Source: Streptomyces hiroshimensis
GTDB taxonomy: Bacteria > Actinomycetota > Actinomycetes > Streptomycetales > Streptomycetaceae
Direction of reading: 5' to 3'
Length of the DNA stretch: 46,970 nucleotides
Assembly: GCF_014650335.1 (NCBI RefSeq)
Contig: NZ_BMUT01000024.1
Coordinates: forward strand, 1-46,970
Shown here: one piece after another, positions 8,390-17,217 of the stretch
Layout: every line of letters begins with the position of its first letter
How positions within the stretch are numbered: position 1 is the stretch's first letter
Notes under the pieces: model-generated
The model's input: only the letters and a program-made list of their open reading frames with translations
The model's database searches: none
Told to the model about the DNA's origin: nothing
Program-made: the position numbers and the translations under genes

Positions 8390-8477
8390 GGACCTGCCCT
8401 TCCTCTCTCCCGCGCCATGCTGCGGCCTGACGTGGGGTGAGGGTCAAACCGAGTGGCCGGCCCATGTGTGGCCCGCG

Positions 8478-9137
8478 CTACGCCCGGAACGCCTCGGACC
8501 GCTCCCGCGAGGCCTCGGCGAGGGCCTTGGTCACCTCGTCCGTCCCCGCCCGGAGGCCGTAGACGGGCGTCGCGGGCTGCTGGCGCCAGGAGTCGTCGAT
8601 GCCCCCGGCGTCGACCGTGTCGAAACCGAGCTCGTCGACGAGACGGCGGACGATCTCCTTCGCCGCCTCGTCGTCGCCGGCCACCGGCACGGCGAGCCGG
8701 TCCGGGTGACCGGCCGGCAGCGGCTTGTCCAGGAGGTCCTGGGCGTAGGTGCCGTTGAACACCTTGATGACCGGGTGGCCGATGTGCTGCTCGGTCCACC
8801 GGCTCTCCGGTAGGCCGTCCTCGATGGCTGCGATCCGGCCGTCCCGCTCCTTGGGGTAGTAGTTTCCGGTGTCGATGACGGCGACGCCTTCCGCAGCCCC
8901 GTCGAAGAGCCCGGACGGCAGGCCGGGGACCGCCTTCAGCGGAACGGTCACCACGACGACCTCCGCGCCCCGCGCCGCCTCGGCGGCGGTGACAGGGGTC
9001 GCCCCCGTCTCGGCGGCGAGCTCCGTGAGGGTCTGCGGGCCGCGCGAGTTGGCGACGGAGACGTCGTGGCCGAGAGCGGTGAGCCGGCGCGTGAGGTTGC
9101 CGCCGATGTTGCCGGCGCCGATGATGCCGATTTTCAT
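8478..9137 (-). CDS. NADP-binding reductase of the F420-dependent oxidoreductase group
   Basis: The 219-residue protein starts with a Rossmann motif KIGIIGAGNIGGNLTRRL and continues with VSVANSRGP (NADP phosphate recognition), VVVVTVPLKAVPGL, VIDTGNYYP and VIKVFNGTYA. This pattern belongs to NADPH:F420 oxidoreductase-like and related proteins. The real substrate (F420 or another carbonyl compound) cannot be fixed by eye. AAGGA lies upstream of ATG 9137; a longer in-frame start at 9218 adds residues unlike the family. Confidence 0.82.
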   Translation of the reverse strand: MKIGIIGAGNIGGNLTRRLTALGHDVSVANSRGPQTLTELAAETGATPVTAAEAARGAEVVVVTVPLKAVPGLPSGLFDGAAEGVAVIDTGNYYPKERDGRIAAIEDGLPESRWTEQHIGHPVIKVFNGTYAQDLLDKPLPAGHPDRLAVPVAGDDEAAKEIVRRLVDELGFDTVDAGGIDDSWRQQPATPVYGLRAGTDEVTKALAEASRERSEAFRA

Positions 9138-9313
9138 GGAGTGTCCTTCGAGGGCTCGTGGTGGTCTCGTGCCCGGGCCAACCCTCCCGGCACGACACCT
9201 ATTCCACTCTTCTTCCACTCTTCGCGCTGTGCCGGGCGAGTTCCTCGCCCGTCCGGTCGAAGACAGCTCCGGGGGAGCCGCAGGTGGCCGGGGCGGAGGC
9301 CCCCCGCTTCGCC

Positions 9314-9778
9314 CTACTCCGCGACGGGCTCCGTGCCGGACGCGGTCCGGTCGGCCAGTCGCTCGTACCGCTGCCGGGCGGCTTGCGGGGTGCTGAGCCC
9401 CAGGCCGAAGGCGATCTCCTGCCAGGTCATGCCGCGGCCTCGCGCCATCTGCAGGAGACCCGCTTCCAGCTCGTCCATCTCGCTCCGGGCCGGCGGGATC
9501 AGGCTCAGGGCGGCGGTGATGTCGGTGCGGTCCACCTCCGCCTCGCCTTCGACGGGCTGTGCGGCCCCGCTGAGCAGGAACGACACGAGCCGTACGGCTT
9601 CGTGGGGCCCGAGGATGGACGGGTGGACCTGGCGGCGGCGCTGTTCGTCGGTGGCCGCATGCCGCTCGGCGATGCGGAACAGGGACGCGTAGACACGCTG
9701 TGCCCGCGCCTCGTCCGCGGACGGGGGCGTGAAGGGGTCGGTGGGCTGGTCGGCGGGCTGCTCGGGAATCGATGGCAT
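9314..9778 (-). CDS. Helix-turn-helix DNA-binding protein
   Basis: The roughly 154-residue protein has a C-terminal HTH (GRGMTWQEIAFGLGLSTPQAARQRYERL) like those of small actinomycete sigma-like or XRE-type DNA-binding proteins. The N-terminus is Pro-rich and without clear structure. Candidate starts are ATG 9778, ATG 9799 and TTG 9814, none with a ribosome site. A TTGACA at 9809-9814 with a weak CATCCT 18 nt later would place transcription start at about ATG 9778, suggesting a leaderless mRNA, so I use that start. A palindrome at 9825-9839 lies just upstream of this promoter. Confidence 0.7.
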   Translation of the reverse strand: MPSIPEQPADQPTDPFTPPSADEARAQRVYASLFRIAERHAATDEQRRRQVHPSILGPHEAVRLVSFLLSGAAQPVEGEAEVDRTDITAALSLIPPARSEMDELEAGLLQMARGRGMTWQEIAFGLGLSTPQAARQRYERLADRTASGTEPVAE

Positions 9779-9824
9779 GTGATCAGGATGAGATGGCATG
9801 TGAGTCGTTGTCAACTGAATGTTG

Positions 9825-9839
9825 TGAACACTCTGTTCA
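9825..9839. promoter_or_regulatory. TGAACA-CTC-TGTTCA palindrome, candidate operator
   Basis: Perfect 6-3-6 inverted repeat directly upstream of the TTGACA (9809-9814, minus strand) of the HTH gene, in the short gap before the next GNAT. Its placement fits a repressor or autoregulatory site. Confidence 0.4.
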
Positions 9840-9890
9840 AGTGGCGATGCGCGCCTTGTGCGCCGCCGTCGAGGAATTCGGGCGACCCGC

Positions 9891-10442
9891 CTACACCCCG
9901 GCCGGCGGCCGCTTCACGGCCGGGATCCGGTACACCACGTTCCGGCGCAGCGGCCCGTCGGGCACCGTCAGGTCGTCGAAGTCGTCGGCGGGGTCGTACG
10001 TCATGCCGATACGGCGCATCACCGCCTGCGACCGGACGTTGGTGGCCGTCGTCACCGCAAGGATTTCGGACAGGCCGAGTTCGCCGAAGCCGAATTCCAC
10101 CACGGCGAGGGCGGCCTCGGTGGCGTAACCGTGTCCCCACGCCGGACGGGCCAGGCGCCAGCCGGCCTCCACTCCGGTGAACGGCATGTCCTCGTCCACC
10201 GGGTCCAGCCCGGCGAAGCCGATGAATTCGCCGGTGGCCACGACCTCCACGGCCCACCAGCCCCAGCCACGCCGGTCGAGATCGGCCTGGAAACGGGTGA
10301 TGGAAGCCTCGCTCTGCTCCCGGGTGAGCACCTCCGGGAAGTATCGGCGGACTTCGGGATCGGCGTTCATGGCCGCCCAGGGATCGAGGTCGGACTCCCG
10401 CCACGCGCGGAGTGCAAGTCGGTCGGTTCGCAGTTCGGGCAT
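9891..10442 (-). CDS. GNAT acetyltransferase, RimJ/RimL type
   Basis: The 183-residue protein matches the RimJ/RimL-like GNAT group throughout: ELRTDRLALRAWRESDLDPW, FIGFAGLDPVDEDMPFTGVEAGWRLARPAWGHGYATEAA (acetyl-CoA loop W-G-x-G-Y-A-T-E) and TATNVRSQAVMRRIGM. Such enzymes acetylate N-termini of ribosomal proteins or small molecules. The start is ATG 10442, with GTG 10445 directly before it. The gene is divergent from the FAD oxidoreductase. Confidence 0.85.
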   Translation of the reverse strand: MPELRTDRLALRAWRESDLDPWAAMNADPEVRRYFPEVLTREQSEASITRFQADLDRRGWGWWAVEVVATGEFIGFAGLDPVDEDMPFTGVEAGWRLARPAWGHGYATEAALAVVEFGFGELGLSEILAVTTATNVRSQAVMRRIGMTYDPADDFDDLTVPDGPLRRNVVYRIPAVKRPPAGV

Positions 10443-10589
10443 CACGCCAACCTAATCCGACCACGGTCGCAGGACGAACGCATAAGCAGGCGGGGGACCC
10501 CTCCGGGTGGGCGGCGCAACCTTCTGCGGGATGGAACAGCACCGCCCCTTCGTCCTTCCTCGGACGGAGGCAGTGCCACACCCGACTAC

Positions 10590-11981
10590 GTGCGCGTCGT
10601 CAGCACGACCGAACAGGTCGTCGACGCCGTGCAGCAAGCGGTACGCCAGGGCAAGCGCATCGCCGTCCGCAGCGGCGGGCACTGCTTCGAGGACTTCGTC
10701 GACGACCACTCCGTCCGGGTCCTCATCGACCTCTCTCCGATGACCGCCGTCTCCTACGACCCGCAGCGCCGGGCGTTCGCCGTCGAGCCGGGCGCCTCGC
10801 TCGGTGAGATGTACCGGCGCCTGTTCCTCGGCTGGGGCGTGGCCGTTCCGGCGGGTGCCACGGCGGAGGTCGGCGTCGGCGGGCACATCCTGGGAGGCGG
10901 ATACGGCGCCCTGTCCCGCCGCTACGGCCTGGGCGTGGACCACCTCCATGCCGTCGAGGTCGTGGTGGTGGACAAGGCGGGCAAGGCCCGCAGCGTGGTG
11001 GCCACCAGGGATCCCGGTGATCCCCACCACGACCTGTGGTGGGCACACACCGGCGGCGGGGGCGGCAACTTCGGCATCGTCACCCGCTACTGGTTCAGGT
11101 CTCCCGGTGCGAAGGGCTCCGACCCCTCGCGGTTGCTGCCCCGGGCCCCGGAGTCCGCGCTCACTTTCAGCGCTTCATGGTCCTGGAAGGACCTCGACCA
11201 GCGCTCCTTCACCCGGCTGGTGCGCAATCACGGCAGCTGGTACGAGCGCAACAGCGCCCCCGGCTCCCCCTACGCCGGGCTGTTCAGCGTCCTGATGCTC
11301 AACAGCCGCAAGGCCGGAACCGTCGACCTCGTCGGGCAGGTGGACTCCACCGGGCCCGGCGCGCAGCGGCTGGTGGACGACTACGTGGCCGCGGTCGGCG
11401 GCGGGGTCGGGGCGCGGCCCGGCCGGAGCCAGGTGGACCAGCCGTGGCTGCAGGCCGCCGCCACCGTGCAGGAGACCCCTCCGGCGTCCTTCAAGGCGAA
11501 GGCCGCCTACCTGCGCAAACGTTTCACGGACCGGCAGACCGAGACCATCCACCAGCATTTGTCGGGCAAGGAGGGCGGCGAGATCAGCGGCTCGCTGTGG
11601 CTCGTCTCCTACGGCGGGGAGGTCAGCACCGTCGCACCCGAGGCGACCGCCGTCGCGCAACGCGACTCCGTCCTCAAGGCGGTCTACCTCACCGGCTGGG
11701 AACCGCAGGACGAACCCGGTCCGCGCCTGTCATGGGTACGCGACTTCTACCGCGCCGTCTACGCCGACAGCGGTGGCGTGCCGGTCCCCGGCGCCGTCAG
11801 CGACGGCTCCTTCGTCAACTACCCCGACACCGACCTGGCCGACTCCTCCTGGAACACCTCCGGCACGCCCTGGCACACCCTCTACTACAAGCAGCACTAC
11901 CCCCGCCTTCAGCGCATCAAGGCCCGCTGGGACCCCCGCAACGAGTTCCGCCACGCCCTGTCCGTCCGCCTGCCCGAGTGA
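10590..11981 (+). CDS. FAD-binding oxidoreductase, BBE family, N-terminus apparently missing
   Basis: The region from about 10580 encodes a berberine-bridge-enzyme-like oxidoreductase: an FAD_binding_4 domain (DYVRVVSTTEQVVDAVQ; IAVRSGGHCFEDF with the covalent-flavin His; VGVGGHILGGGYGALSRRYG) and a C-terminal BBE segment (FVNYPDTDL, LYYKQHYPRLQRIKARWDP). Homologs have about 30-60 more residues before this point, usually including a Tat signal. Here the frame upstream stays open but is unrelated and overlaps the divergent GNAT. I place a minimal start at GTG 10590, without a clear ribosome site. The second flavin-attachment Cys of bicovalent members is replaced (PAGATAEVGVGG). It may be a decayed gene or use an unseen start. 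Confidence 0.65.
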   Translation: MRVVSTTEQVVDAVQQAVRQGKRIAVRSGGHCFEDFVDDHSVRVLIDLSPMTAVSYDPQRRAFAVEPGASLGEMYRRLFLGWGVAVPAGATAEVGVGGHILGGGYGALSRRYGLGVDHLHAVEVVVVDKAGKARSVVATRDPGDPHHDLWWAHTGGGGGNFGIVTRYWFRSPGAKGSDPSRLLPRAPESALTFSASWSWKDLDQRSFTRLVRNHGSWYERNSAPGSPYAGLFSVLMLNSRKAGTVDLVGQVDSTGPGAQRLVDDYVAAVGGGVGARPGRSQVDQPWLQAAATVQETPPASFKAKAAYLRKRFTDRQTETIHQHLSGKEGGEISGSLWLVSYGGEVSTVAPEATAVAQRDSVLKAVYLTGWEPQDEPGPRLSWVRDFYRAVYADSGGVPVPGAVSDGSFVNYPDTDLADSSWNTSGTPWHTLYYKQHYPRLQRIKARWDPRNEFRHALSVRLPE

Positions 11982-12024
11982 ACTCACCGGGCGGCCGATC
12001 GCCAGGCGCGGGCCTGACAGCTAC

Positions 12025-12786
12025 TCAGGACCGGGTGGCCACAAGGAGGTCCACGACGTAGGTCTCCTCCACCGTTCCGTCCGGGAAGATCTCCCGCAGG
12101 CGGACGCGTTCGTCGTCGAGGAACGCCCGGGCCCTTGCCTCGCCGAGGACGAGGAACGCCGAGTGACTGCTGATGTTGGCGAGATGCATCTCAAGGGGGA
12201 TGGCGCGGCTCCAGCGCACCTGGCGGCGTGTTACCCGTAGACCGGCGAGCCCTGCGATCTGCGCGGCGCGGGTGTCGTCAAGGATCGTCGGGGACGGTGG
12301 TTCCAGCCCGCAGTGGCGGGCGATGCGCTCGTCCTGGGCGGCCGTCCACGGCACGTCCGAGGCGCTGGTGTTCCACCAGAGGGCGAGCGCACCGTCCGGG
12401 CGAAGGACCCGCAGCGCCTCGGGAACGGCGCGGGCGGTGTCTGTCCAGTGCCAGGCCTGTGCGTAGGTGATCAGGTCACATGAAGCGTCGGCGAGCGGCA
12501 GGGCGTTGCCGTCTCCGCGGACGAGCGGCACGTCGGGCAGCGTGCGGCGGAACTGGGCGGCCATACCGCCGCCGGGCTCGACGGCGACGACGTCGGCGCC
12601 GCGCTCGCGGAGCAGCACGGTGGCGATTCCGGTGCCCGCGCCGACGTCGGCGACACGGGATCCGGCGAGGGGGCGTCCCGTGAGCTCCTCGACGGAGTCC
12701 AGGAGAGCGGGCGGGTAGGAAGGCCGGTTGGCTGCGTACTGGGCGGCGGCCAAGTTGAACGACTCGGGGCGTGAAACGGCAGACAT
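12025..12786 (-). CDS. Class I SAM-dependent methyltransferase
   Basis: The 253-residue protein has the UbiE/methyltransf_11 pattern: FNLAAAQYAANRPSYP, motif I VADVGAGTGIATVLL, acidic VVAVEPGGGMAAQF, VRGDGNALPLADASCDLITYAQAWHW, and LRVLRPDGALALWWN. It transfers a methyl group from S-adenosylmethionine to an unknown small molecule. The start is ATG 12786. It is divergent from the esterase-lyase fusion and convergent with the FAD oxidoreductase. Confidence 0.87.
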   Translation of the reverse strand: MSAVSRPESFNLAAAQYAANRPSYPPALLDSVEELTGRPLAGSRVADVGAGTGIATVLLRERGADVVAVEPGGGMAAQFRRTLPDVPLVRGDGNALPLADASCDLITYAQAWHWTDTARAVPEALRVLRPDGALALWWNTSASDVPWTAAQDERIARHCGLEPPSPTILDDTRAAQIAGLAGLRVTRRQVRWSRAIPLEMHLANISSHSAFLVLGEARARAFLDDERVRLREIFPDGTVEETYVVDLLVATRS

Positions 12787-12947
12787 CCGCCCAGGCTATC
12801 GACGGCCCGAAAATATACGCCAGACATATATTTACGTTGCCGTCTTGAGGGGGTGGAGCGCAAGATTACCCCCGACGTAAAGTTCATCCGATGGCGGCAA
12901 ATGCCCGCCGGAGAACGAGATCTGACGAACCCTACGGAGAACCGTTC

Positions 12948-14615
12948 TTGAACATCACCACTGTCCCCGCAACCCCCGCACAGGCCGCAGCAGTCCGTGA
13001 CAGCCTCGGCGCAGCGCTCGCTGTTTCACTGCCGGCCGACGCCGAGGTGTCCGGCGACTGGGTCCGCGCGCCTGGAGCCGGGGACGGTGCCGTCGTCTAC
13101 GTGCACGGCGGCGGATTCGCCCACACCATGCCCGAGGCCGAACGCGTCATGGCCTACCGGCTGTCGAAGGCCACCGGACGGCCGGTCCTGCGGGTGAACT
13201 ACCGGCTGGCGCCCGCCCACCCCTACCCCGCGGCCTTGGAGGACGTCCTGACGGCCTGGCAGGGCGTGCTGGACCAGGGCATCCCCGCCTCGAAGGCCGT
13301 CCTCTTCGGCGAGTCGGCCGGTGCCACCCTGGTGCTCTCCGCCCTCCTTGAGATCAAGCGGACCGGCGGAACGCCGCCCGGTGCCGCCGTCGCCGTCTCG
13401 CCCGTCACGGACCTGGCCCTCACCGGTGCGTCCCTGTCCGCCGACGACGGCAAGGACGTGATGAGCCGCGCCGTCCTGGAGGCCATCGGTGCCCAGTACC
13501 TCGCAGGCGCGCCCGCCGACCAGGCGCCGCAGTCCCCGCTGTACGGGGAACTGCGCGGGCTGCCGCCCCTGCTGATCGCGGCCGGCGCGGACGAAGTGCT
13601 CCTCGACGACGCTCGCCGGTTCGCCGAGGCCGCCGAGGCCGCCGGAGTGAGCGTGTGCCTGGACGTCCACGAGGGCATGCCCCACGCCTTCCACCTGTCC
13701 GACCGGGGAGACGTCCTCCTCGACCGGATGAGCCGGTGGCTGGCCGACCCCGTTCGTGAGTTCACCATCGGCACGCCGGAAGCCGGGCCCTACGCGCTGA
13801 CCGAAGGGCCCGACGGTGCCCTGTGGTGCACCCTGACCCACCAGGGCGCGATCGCCCGCAGGGGCACGGACGGGAGCCTGACCGTCCATCCGGTCGGCGC
13901 GGACACAGGCCCCACGATCCTCGCCCAAGGGCCCGACGGGTCACTGTGGTTCACCCAGTACCGGGCGCACCGCATCGCCCGTATCACCGTCGAGGGCACC
14001 GTCACCTCCTTCACCCCGCCGACCACCGGCGGAGGGCCGTTCGGCATCGCCGCCGGCCCCGACGGGGCGATGTGGTTCACGCTCTCCGGAGCCGACCGCC
14101 TCGGCCGCATCACCACCGACGGCGACATCACCGAATACCCGGCGCCGGGCGCCTTCCCCGCCGCCATCACGGCGGGCCCCGACGGAGCCATGTGGTTCAC
14201 CCTCAACCAGGGCAACGCGATCGGCCGGATCACCATGGACGGCCGGACGACCGCCTGCCCGCTGCCCACCGAGGCCGCTGCGCCGGTGGGCATCACCGCC
14301 GGGCCGGACGACGCGCTGTGGTTCGTCGAGATCGGCGCCGGACAGATCGGGCGCATCACGGTGGACGGCGAGCTCACCGAGTACCCCCTGCCCGACCGCG
14401 AGACCAGGCCGCACGCCATCACCACCGGCCCCGACGGAGCGCTGTGGTTCAGCGAGTGGGGCCGCGGCCGCGTCGGGCGGATCACCGTGGACGGCCGGAT
14501 CACCTCGTACGACCTGCCCCGGCCCGACTGCGAACCGCACGGCATCGCCCACCACGACGGGGCGCTGTGGTGCGCCCTGGAAACGGGCTCTCTGGCCCGT
14601 ATCGAGGTCCCGTAG
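12948..14615 (+). CDS. Fusion of alpha/beta-hydrolase (esterase) and virginiamycin B lyase-like propeller
   Basis: The 555-residue protein joins two enzymes. Residues 1 to about 260 are an HSL-type alpha/beta hydrolase: HGGGF oxyanion motif, nucleophile in FGESAGATL, Asp in AAGADEVLLDD and His in GMPHAFHL. From about residue 265 a seven-bladed-propeller lyase follows, with repeated GPDGALWFT-x-x-x-IGRIT blades like Vgb, which opens streptogramin B rings. The lyase catalytic pattern appears intact: His in PHAI, 42 residues on His in CEPHGI with Glu two before it, and a Glu 14 residues later. TTG 12948 follows GGAG at good spacing; ATG 12891 lacks one. A drug exporter converges downstream. Both halves together suggest drug inactivation. 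Confidence 0.85.
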   Translation: MNITTVPATPAQAAAVRDSLGAALAVSLPADAEVSGDWVRAPGAGDGAVVYVHGGGFAHTMPEAERVMAYRLSKATGRPVLRVNYRLAPAHPYPAALEDVLTAWQGVLDQGIPASKAVLFGESAGATLVLSALLEIKRTGGTPPGAAVAVSPVTDLALTGASLSADDGKDVMSRAVLEAIGAQYLAGAPADQAPQSPLYGELRGLPPLLIAAGADEVLLDDARRFAEAAEAAGVSVCLDVHEGMPHAFHLSDRGDVLLDRMSRWLADPVREFTIGTPEAGPYALTEGPDGALWCTLTHQGAIARRGTDGSLTVHPVGADTGPTILAQGPDGSLWFTQYRAHRIARITVEGTVTSFTPPTTGGGPFGIAAGPDGAMWFTLSGADRLGRITTDGDITEYPAPGAFPAAITAGPDGAMWFTLNQGNAIGRITMDGRTTACPLPTEAAAPVGITAGPDDALWFVEIGAGQIGRITVDGELTEYPLPDRETRPHAITTGPDGALWFSEWGRGRVGRITVDGRITSYDLPRPDCEPHGIAHHDGALWCALETGSLARIEVP

Positions 14616-14688
14616 TAATCCCGCAGCAATCCCGCAGTAACCACCTCTGCGGCGACGCGCCGGGAACAGGAACGCCCCCTTCACTTGG

Positions 14689-14772
14689 CTGATCTTGGTC
14701 TGCCTCACGGGCCGCGGTCCGGGAGAGCACGTGAAGTGGCTCGTCGACAACGGCTACCTCAAGCGGACGTGA
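14689..14772 (+). pseudogene. Possible 3' remnant of a lost gene
   Basis: A frame ending at TGA 14770-14772 reads like a protein C-terminus (VCLTGRGPGEH, then VKWLVDNGYLKRT) but has no start or upstream domain. It overlaps the convergent exporter stop by 14 bp. The family is not recognised; this may be chance. Confidence 0.2.
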
Positions 14773-15940
14773 CTGAGCCTGTCGTTCGGGTGAGAGTCAG
14801 GGCGAGGAAGGCCAGGGCGGCCGAGACGGTCATGCCGAGGAACATCGGGAACGCAGTGTGCTCACCGCCCAGGCCTACCAGCGGGGCGGCCACGGCTCCC
14901 AGCAGGCCCTGACCGGTTCCGAGAACGGCGGAACCGGCGCCGGCCGCGTGGGGAACGCGCTCCAGGGCGAGGGCGGTCGCGTTGACGGTCACCAGGCAGA
15001 TGCCGGTGAGCGCCACGTACACCAGCCCCAGGGTGTACGGCAGGGTGAGGGCGTCGGCCAGGGCGAGCACGGTGAGCGCGGCGGAGCTGCCGACCATGAC
15101 GTACAGGCCGGTGCGCAGGAGCGCTGCGGGGCTGAAGCGGCCGACCAGCCTGGTGACGGCCACGGTGGCCAGGGCTCCGGCGACGCCGGTCGAGGCGAAG
15201 GCCGCGGACGTCTGCCCGACGCTCAGGCCGAGCAGGTTCTGGAAGAGGAACGACGCGCCGCCGAGGTAGCAGAAGAGCACGGCGAGGGAGAAGCCGAAGG
15301 AGAGGGCGTATCCCAGGTACGGCCGGTTCCCCAGGACCTCGCGCACCGCCCGCGCCGTGGCGGCGGCGCCGCCCGTACGGCGCCGGTCCCTGGGCAGGCT
15401 CTCGGGCACGGCGACGGCCGCGGACACGACCGCCACGACCGTCGCGGCGGCCAGGACCCAGAACACCGTCCGCCACCCGCCGTTCTCGATCACGACGCCG
15501 CCCGCGACCGGGGCGACGACCGGGGCGAGGCCGGTGAGAGCCATCACGACGCCGAAGAGCCGCGCCGCCGTCTCGCCCTCGGCCACATCGGCTATCACGG
15601 CCCGTCCGATCACCACTCCGGCGGCACCGCTGAAGCCCTGGACGAATCGCAGGGCGATCAGCCATCCCAGCGACGGGGCGAGCGCGCAGAGCGCCGTGGC
15701 CGCCACGCACACGACGCTGCCCGTCAGCAGCGGCACCCGCCGGCCGCAGCGGTCGGAAAGCGGGCCGAGGACCAGCTGGCCCAGCCCCATGCCGATCAGG
15801 AAGGCGGTCAGGGTGAGCTGGGCGCCTGATGCGTCGGTGTGCAGATCGCCTGTCATCTGCGGCAGTGCGGGCAAGTACATATCCGTTGCCAAGGGCATGA
15901 CGAAGGCGAGCAGCCCAAGGGCCGCGATCAGGACGGGCAT
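14759..15940 (-). CDS. MFS drug-resistance transporter, Bcr/CflA type
   Basis: The 393-residue membrane protein has about 12 hydrophobic helices and the Bcr/CflA pattern: FVMPLATDMYLPALPQM in helix 1, GQLVLGPLSDRCGRR (motif A of the loop after helix 2), and RFVQGFSGAAGVVIGRAVIAD in helix 4. It would export drugs by proton antiport. TGGAG precedes ATG 15940 at good spacing; the open frame upstream is charged and unlikely to be translated. Its neighbour encodes a putative streptogramin lyase, so the pair may form a resistance island. Confidence 0.85.
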   Translation of the reverse strand: MPVLIAALGLLAFVMPLATDMYLPALPQMTGDLHTDASGAQLTLTAFLIGMGLGQLVLGPLSDRCGRRVPLLTGSVVCVAATALCALAPSLGWLIALRFVQGFSGAAGVVIGRAVIADVAEGETAARLFGVVMALTGLAPVVAPVAGGVVIENGGWRTVFWVLAAATVVAVVSAAVAVPESLPRDRRRTGGAAATARAVREVLGNRPYLGYALSFGFSLAVLFCYLGGASFLFQNLLGLSVGQTSAAFASTGVAGALATVAVTRLVGRFSPAALLRTGLYVMVGSSAALTVLALADALTLPYTLGLVYVALTGICLVTVNATALALERVPHAAGAGSAVLGTGQGLLGAVAAPLVGLGGEHTAFPMFLGMTVSAALAFLALTLTRTTGSVTSA

Positions 15941-16292
15941 CCGAATACTCCAGAGAAGGCCGTACGAAACGTGCTGTGCCGGACGCGGATATGCGTCATC
16001 GCTGTCCGAGATCTCGACGGTAGAAGTGGATGATCCTGATCCGCTTCCTTCATGCGGCCGGAACTGTGGCATCCGTTTGACCTAGTTCCCCGGAGCGGGC
16101 TTCATCGGACCGGCACGCCCGGTCCGCAAGGCGACGGAAGACCCGGGTCCTAGAACCGGCCGGCCGCGCACCGCCGGCCCGTAGAGCGCTGCGACGCCCA
16201 TCCCCCTTCTCCGAGGCCCGGGTTGGGCGCTCGCGCAGGCCGGAGGCAGCTCATACACTGCTTCCCTTTGACCGCCTGACTCGGAGATGCAC
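15941..16292. other. Intergenic region with one hairpin
   Basis: Divergent promoter region between the exporter and the helix-hairpin-helix-like gene. CGGACCGG (16106-16113) pairs with CCGGTCCG (16119-16126). I see no gene and no confident promoter here. Confidence 0.4.
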
Positions 16293-17090
16293 ATGAGCCC
16301 TGATGCGCAGCTGAACCCCGCCTCAGTGCCGGGGGAGTCCTTCGACCGCACCCTGGCCCGGCAGTGGCTGAGGGAACAGATCGCACAGGAGCCTCCGGTC
16401 CTCGTCCGGATCGCGGGCCTGCACAAGGAAGCGCGGTCCCAGGTCGTCCGGGCCTGCTGGGCCAAGAAGGAGCGGAGCCGGCAGGACCGCCTGCGCAGCA
16501 CTCCGGTGACCGGCCTGCTGCGCAAGAACGCCGACGTGAACCCACAGCATCTCGTCGGCGCCGGCGTCTTCACCGCGGACCACATCCTCGAGCTGGGTGC
16601 GAGCAAGCTCGCCGCCCGGGCCCACATCGACGCCAACGCCGCTGCGAAGTGGGTGAACGCGGCCAGGGACGTCAAACGGAAGCAGGACGGCGACGAGATA
16701 CCCGGAGCTCAGCCCGCGCAATGGGCCGAGGAGGACGTCGCCCTGGTCCGCGCCCTGCTGGTCCTCGACTCCGTCACCGTCCTCCGCTTCGCGTCGCACA
16801 CCCAGGGGCTCGCCTACGTCGGCGAGCGCGCACGGGTCCTGCTTGACGCGACGAGCTGGATGCGCTGGAAGCTGAACGCGGGCAAACACGCCGGGGTGAT
16901 CGCCGACATCACAGAGCTGGCCGAATGGATCTCCTCCGGGAGGGCGGGCAGCCACGGGCCTCAGGTCGAGAGCCACCTTGCCAGGCACCTCACCATGGTC
17001 GACGAGCTGCGGGACCCGAACGAGGTCGCCCGGCTGTGGGGTTACCGGCGCGACGACCTGCTGGAGCTCCTGAGGGAGGAAGCCCTCTAG
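16293..17090 (+). CDS. Hypothetical protein with helix-hairpin-helix-like segment
   Basis: The 265-residue soluble protein is not recognised as a named family. The N-terminal part is basic and helical (ARSQVVRACWAKKERSRQDRL). Around residues 90-125 the pattern GAGVFTADHILELGASKLAARAHIDANAAAKWVNAA resembles paired helix-hairpin-helix folds that bind nucleic acid backbones. The rest is helical, without membrane or signal segments. CGGAG is spaced 6 nt from ATG 16293, better than ATG 16287. A role with DNA or RNA is an inference from the fold pattern only. Confidence 0.75.
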   Translation: MSPDAQLNPASVPGESFDRTLARQWLREQIAQEPPVLVRIAGLHKEARSQVVRACWAKKERSRQDRLRSTPVTGLLRKNADVNPQHLVGAGVFTADHILELGASKLAARAHIDANAAAKWVNAARDVKRKQDGDEIPGAQPAQWAEEDVALVRALLVLDSVTVLRFASHTQGLAYVGERARVLLDATSWMRWKLNAGKHAGVIADITELAEWISSGRAGSHGPQVESHLARHLTMVDELRDPNEVARLWGYRRDDLLELLREEAL

Positions 17091-17119
17091 GACCGAGGGG
17101 CCCTTCAGGACCGAGGGGC
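17089..17119 (+). repeat. 13-bp tandem direct repeat
   Basis: AGGACCGAGGGGC occurs at 17089-17101 and 17107-17119 with an 18-bp period, just after the stop of the preceding gene. The function is unknown. Confidence 0.6.
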
Positions 17120-17217
17120 TTCGCAAGAAACCGCCTGCCACAGGCCCCCACGCCACCCTCCGTGCGAAGATCCTTTCGCAGGTGCGCCGGTTCCGACTGT
17201 GGAAGTGGAAGGTGACG

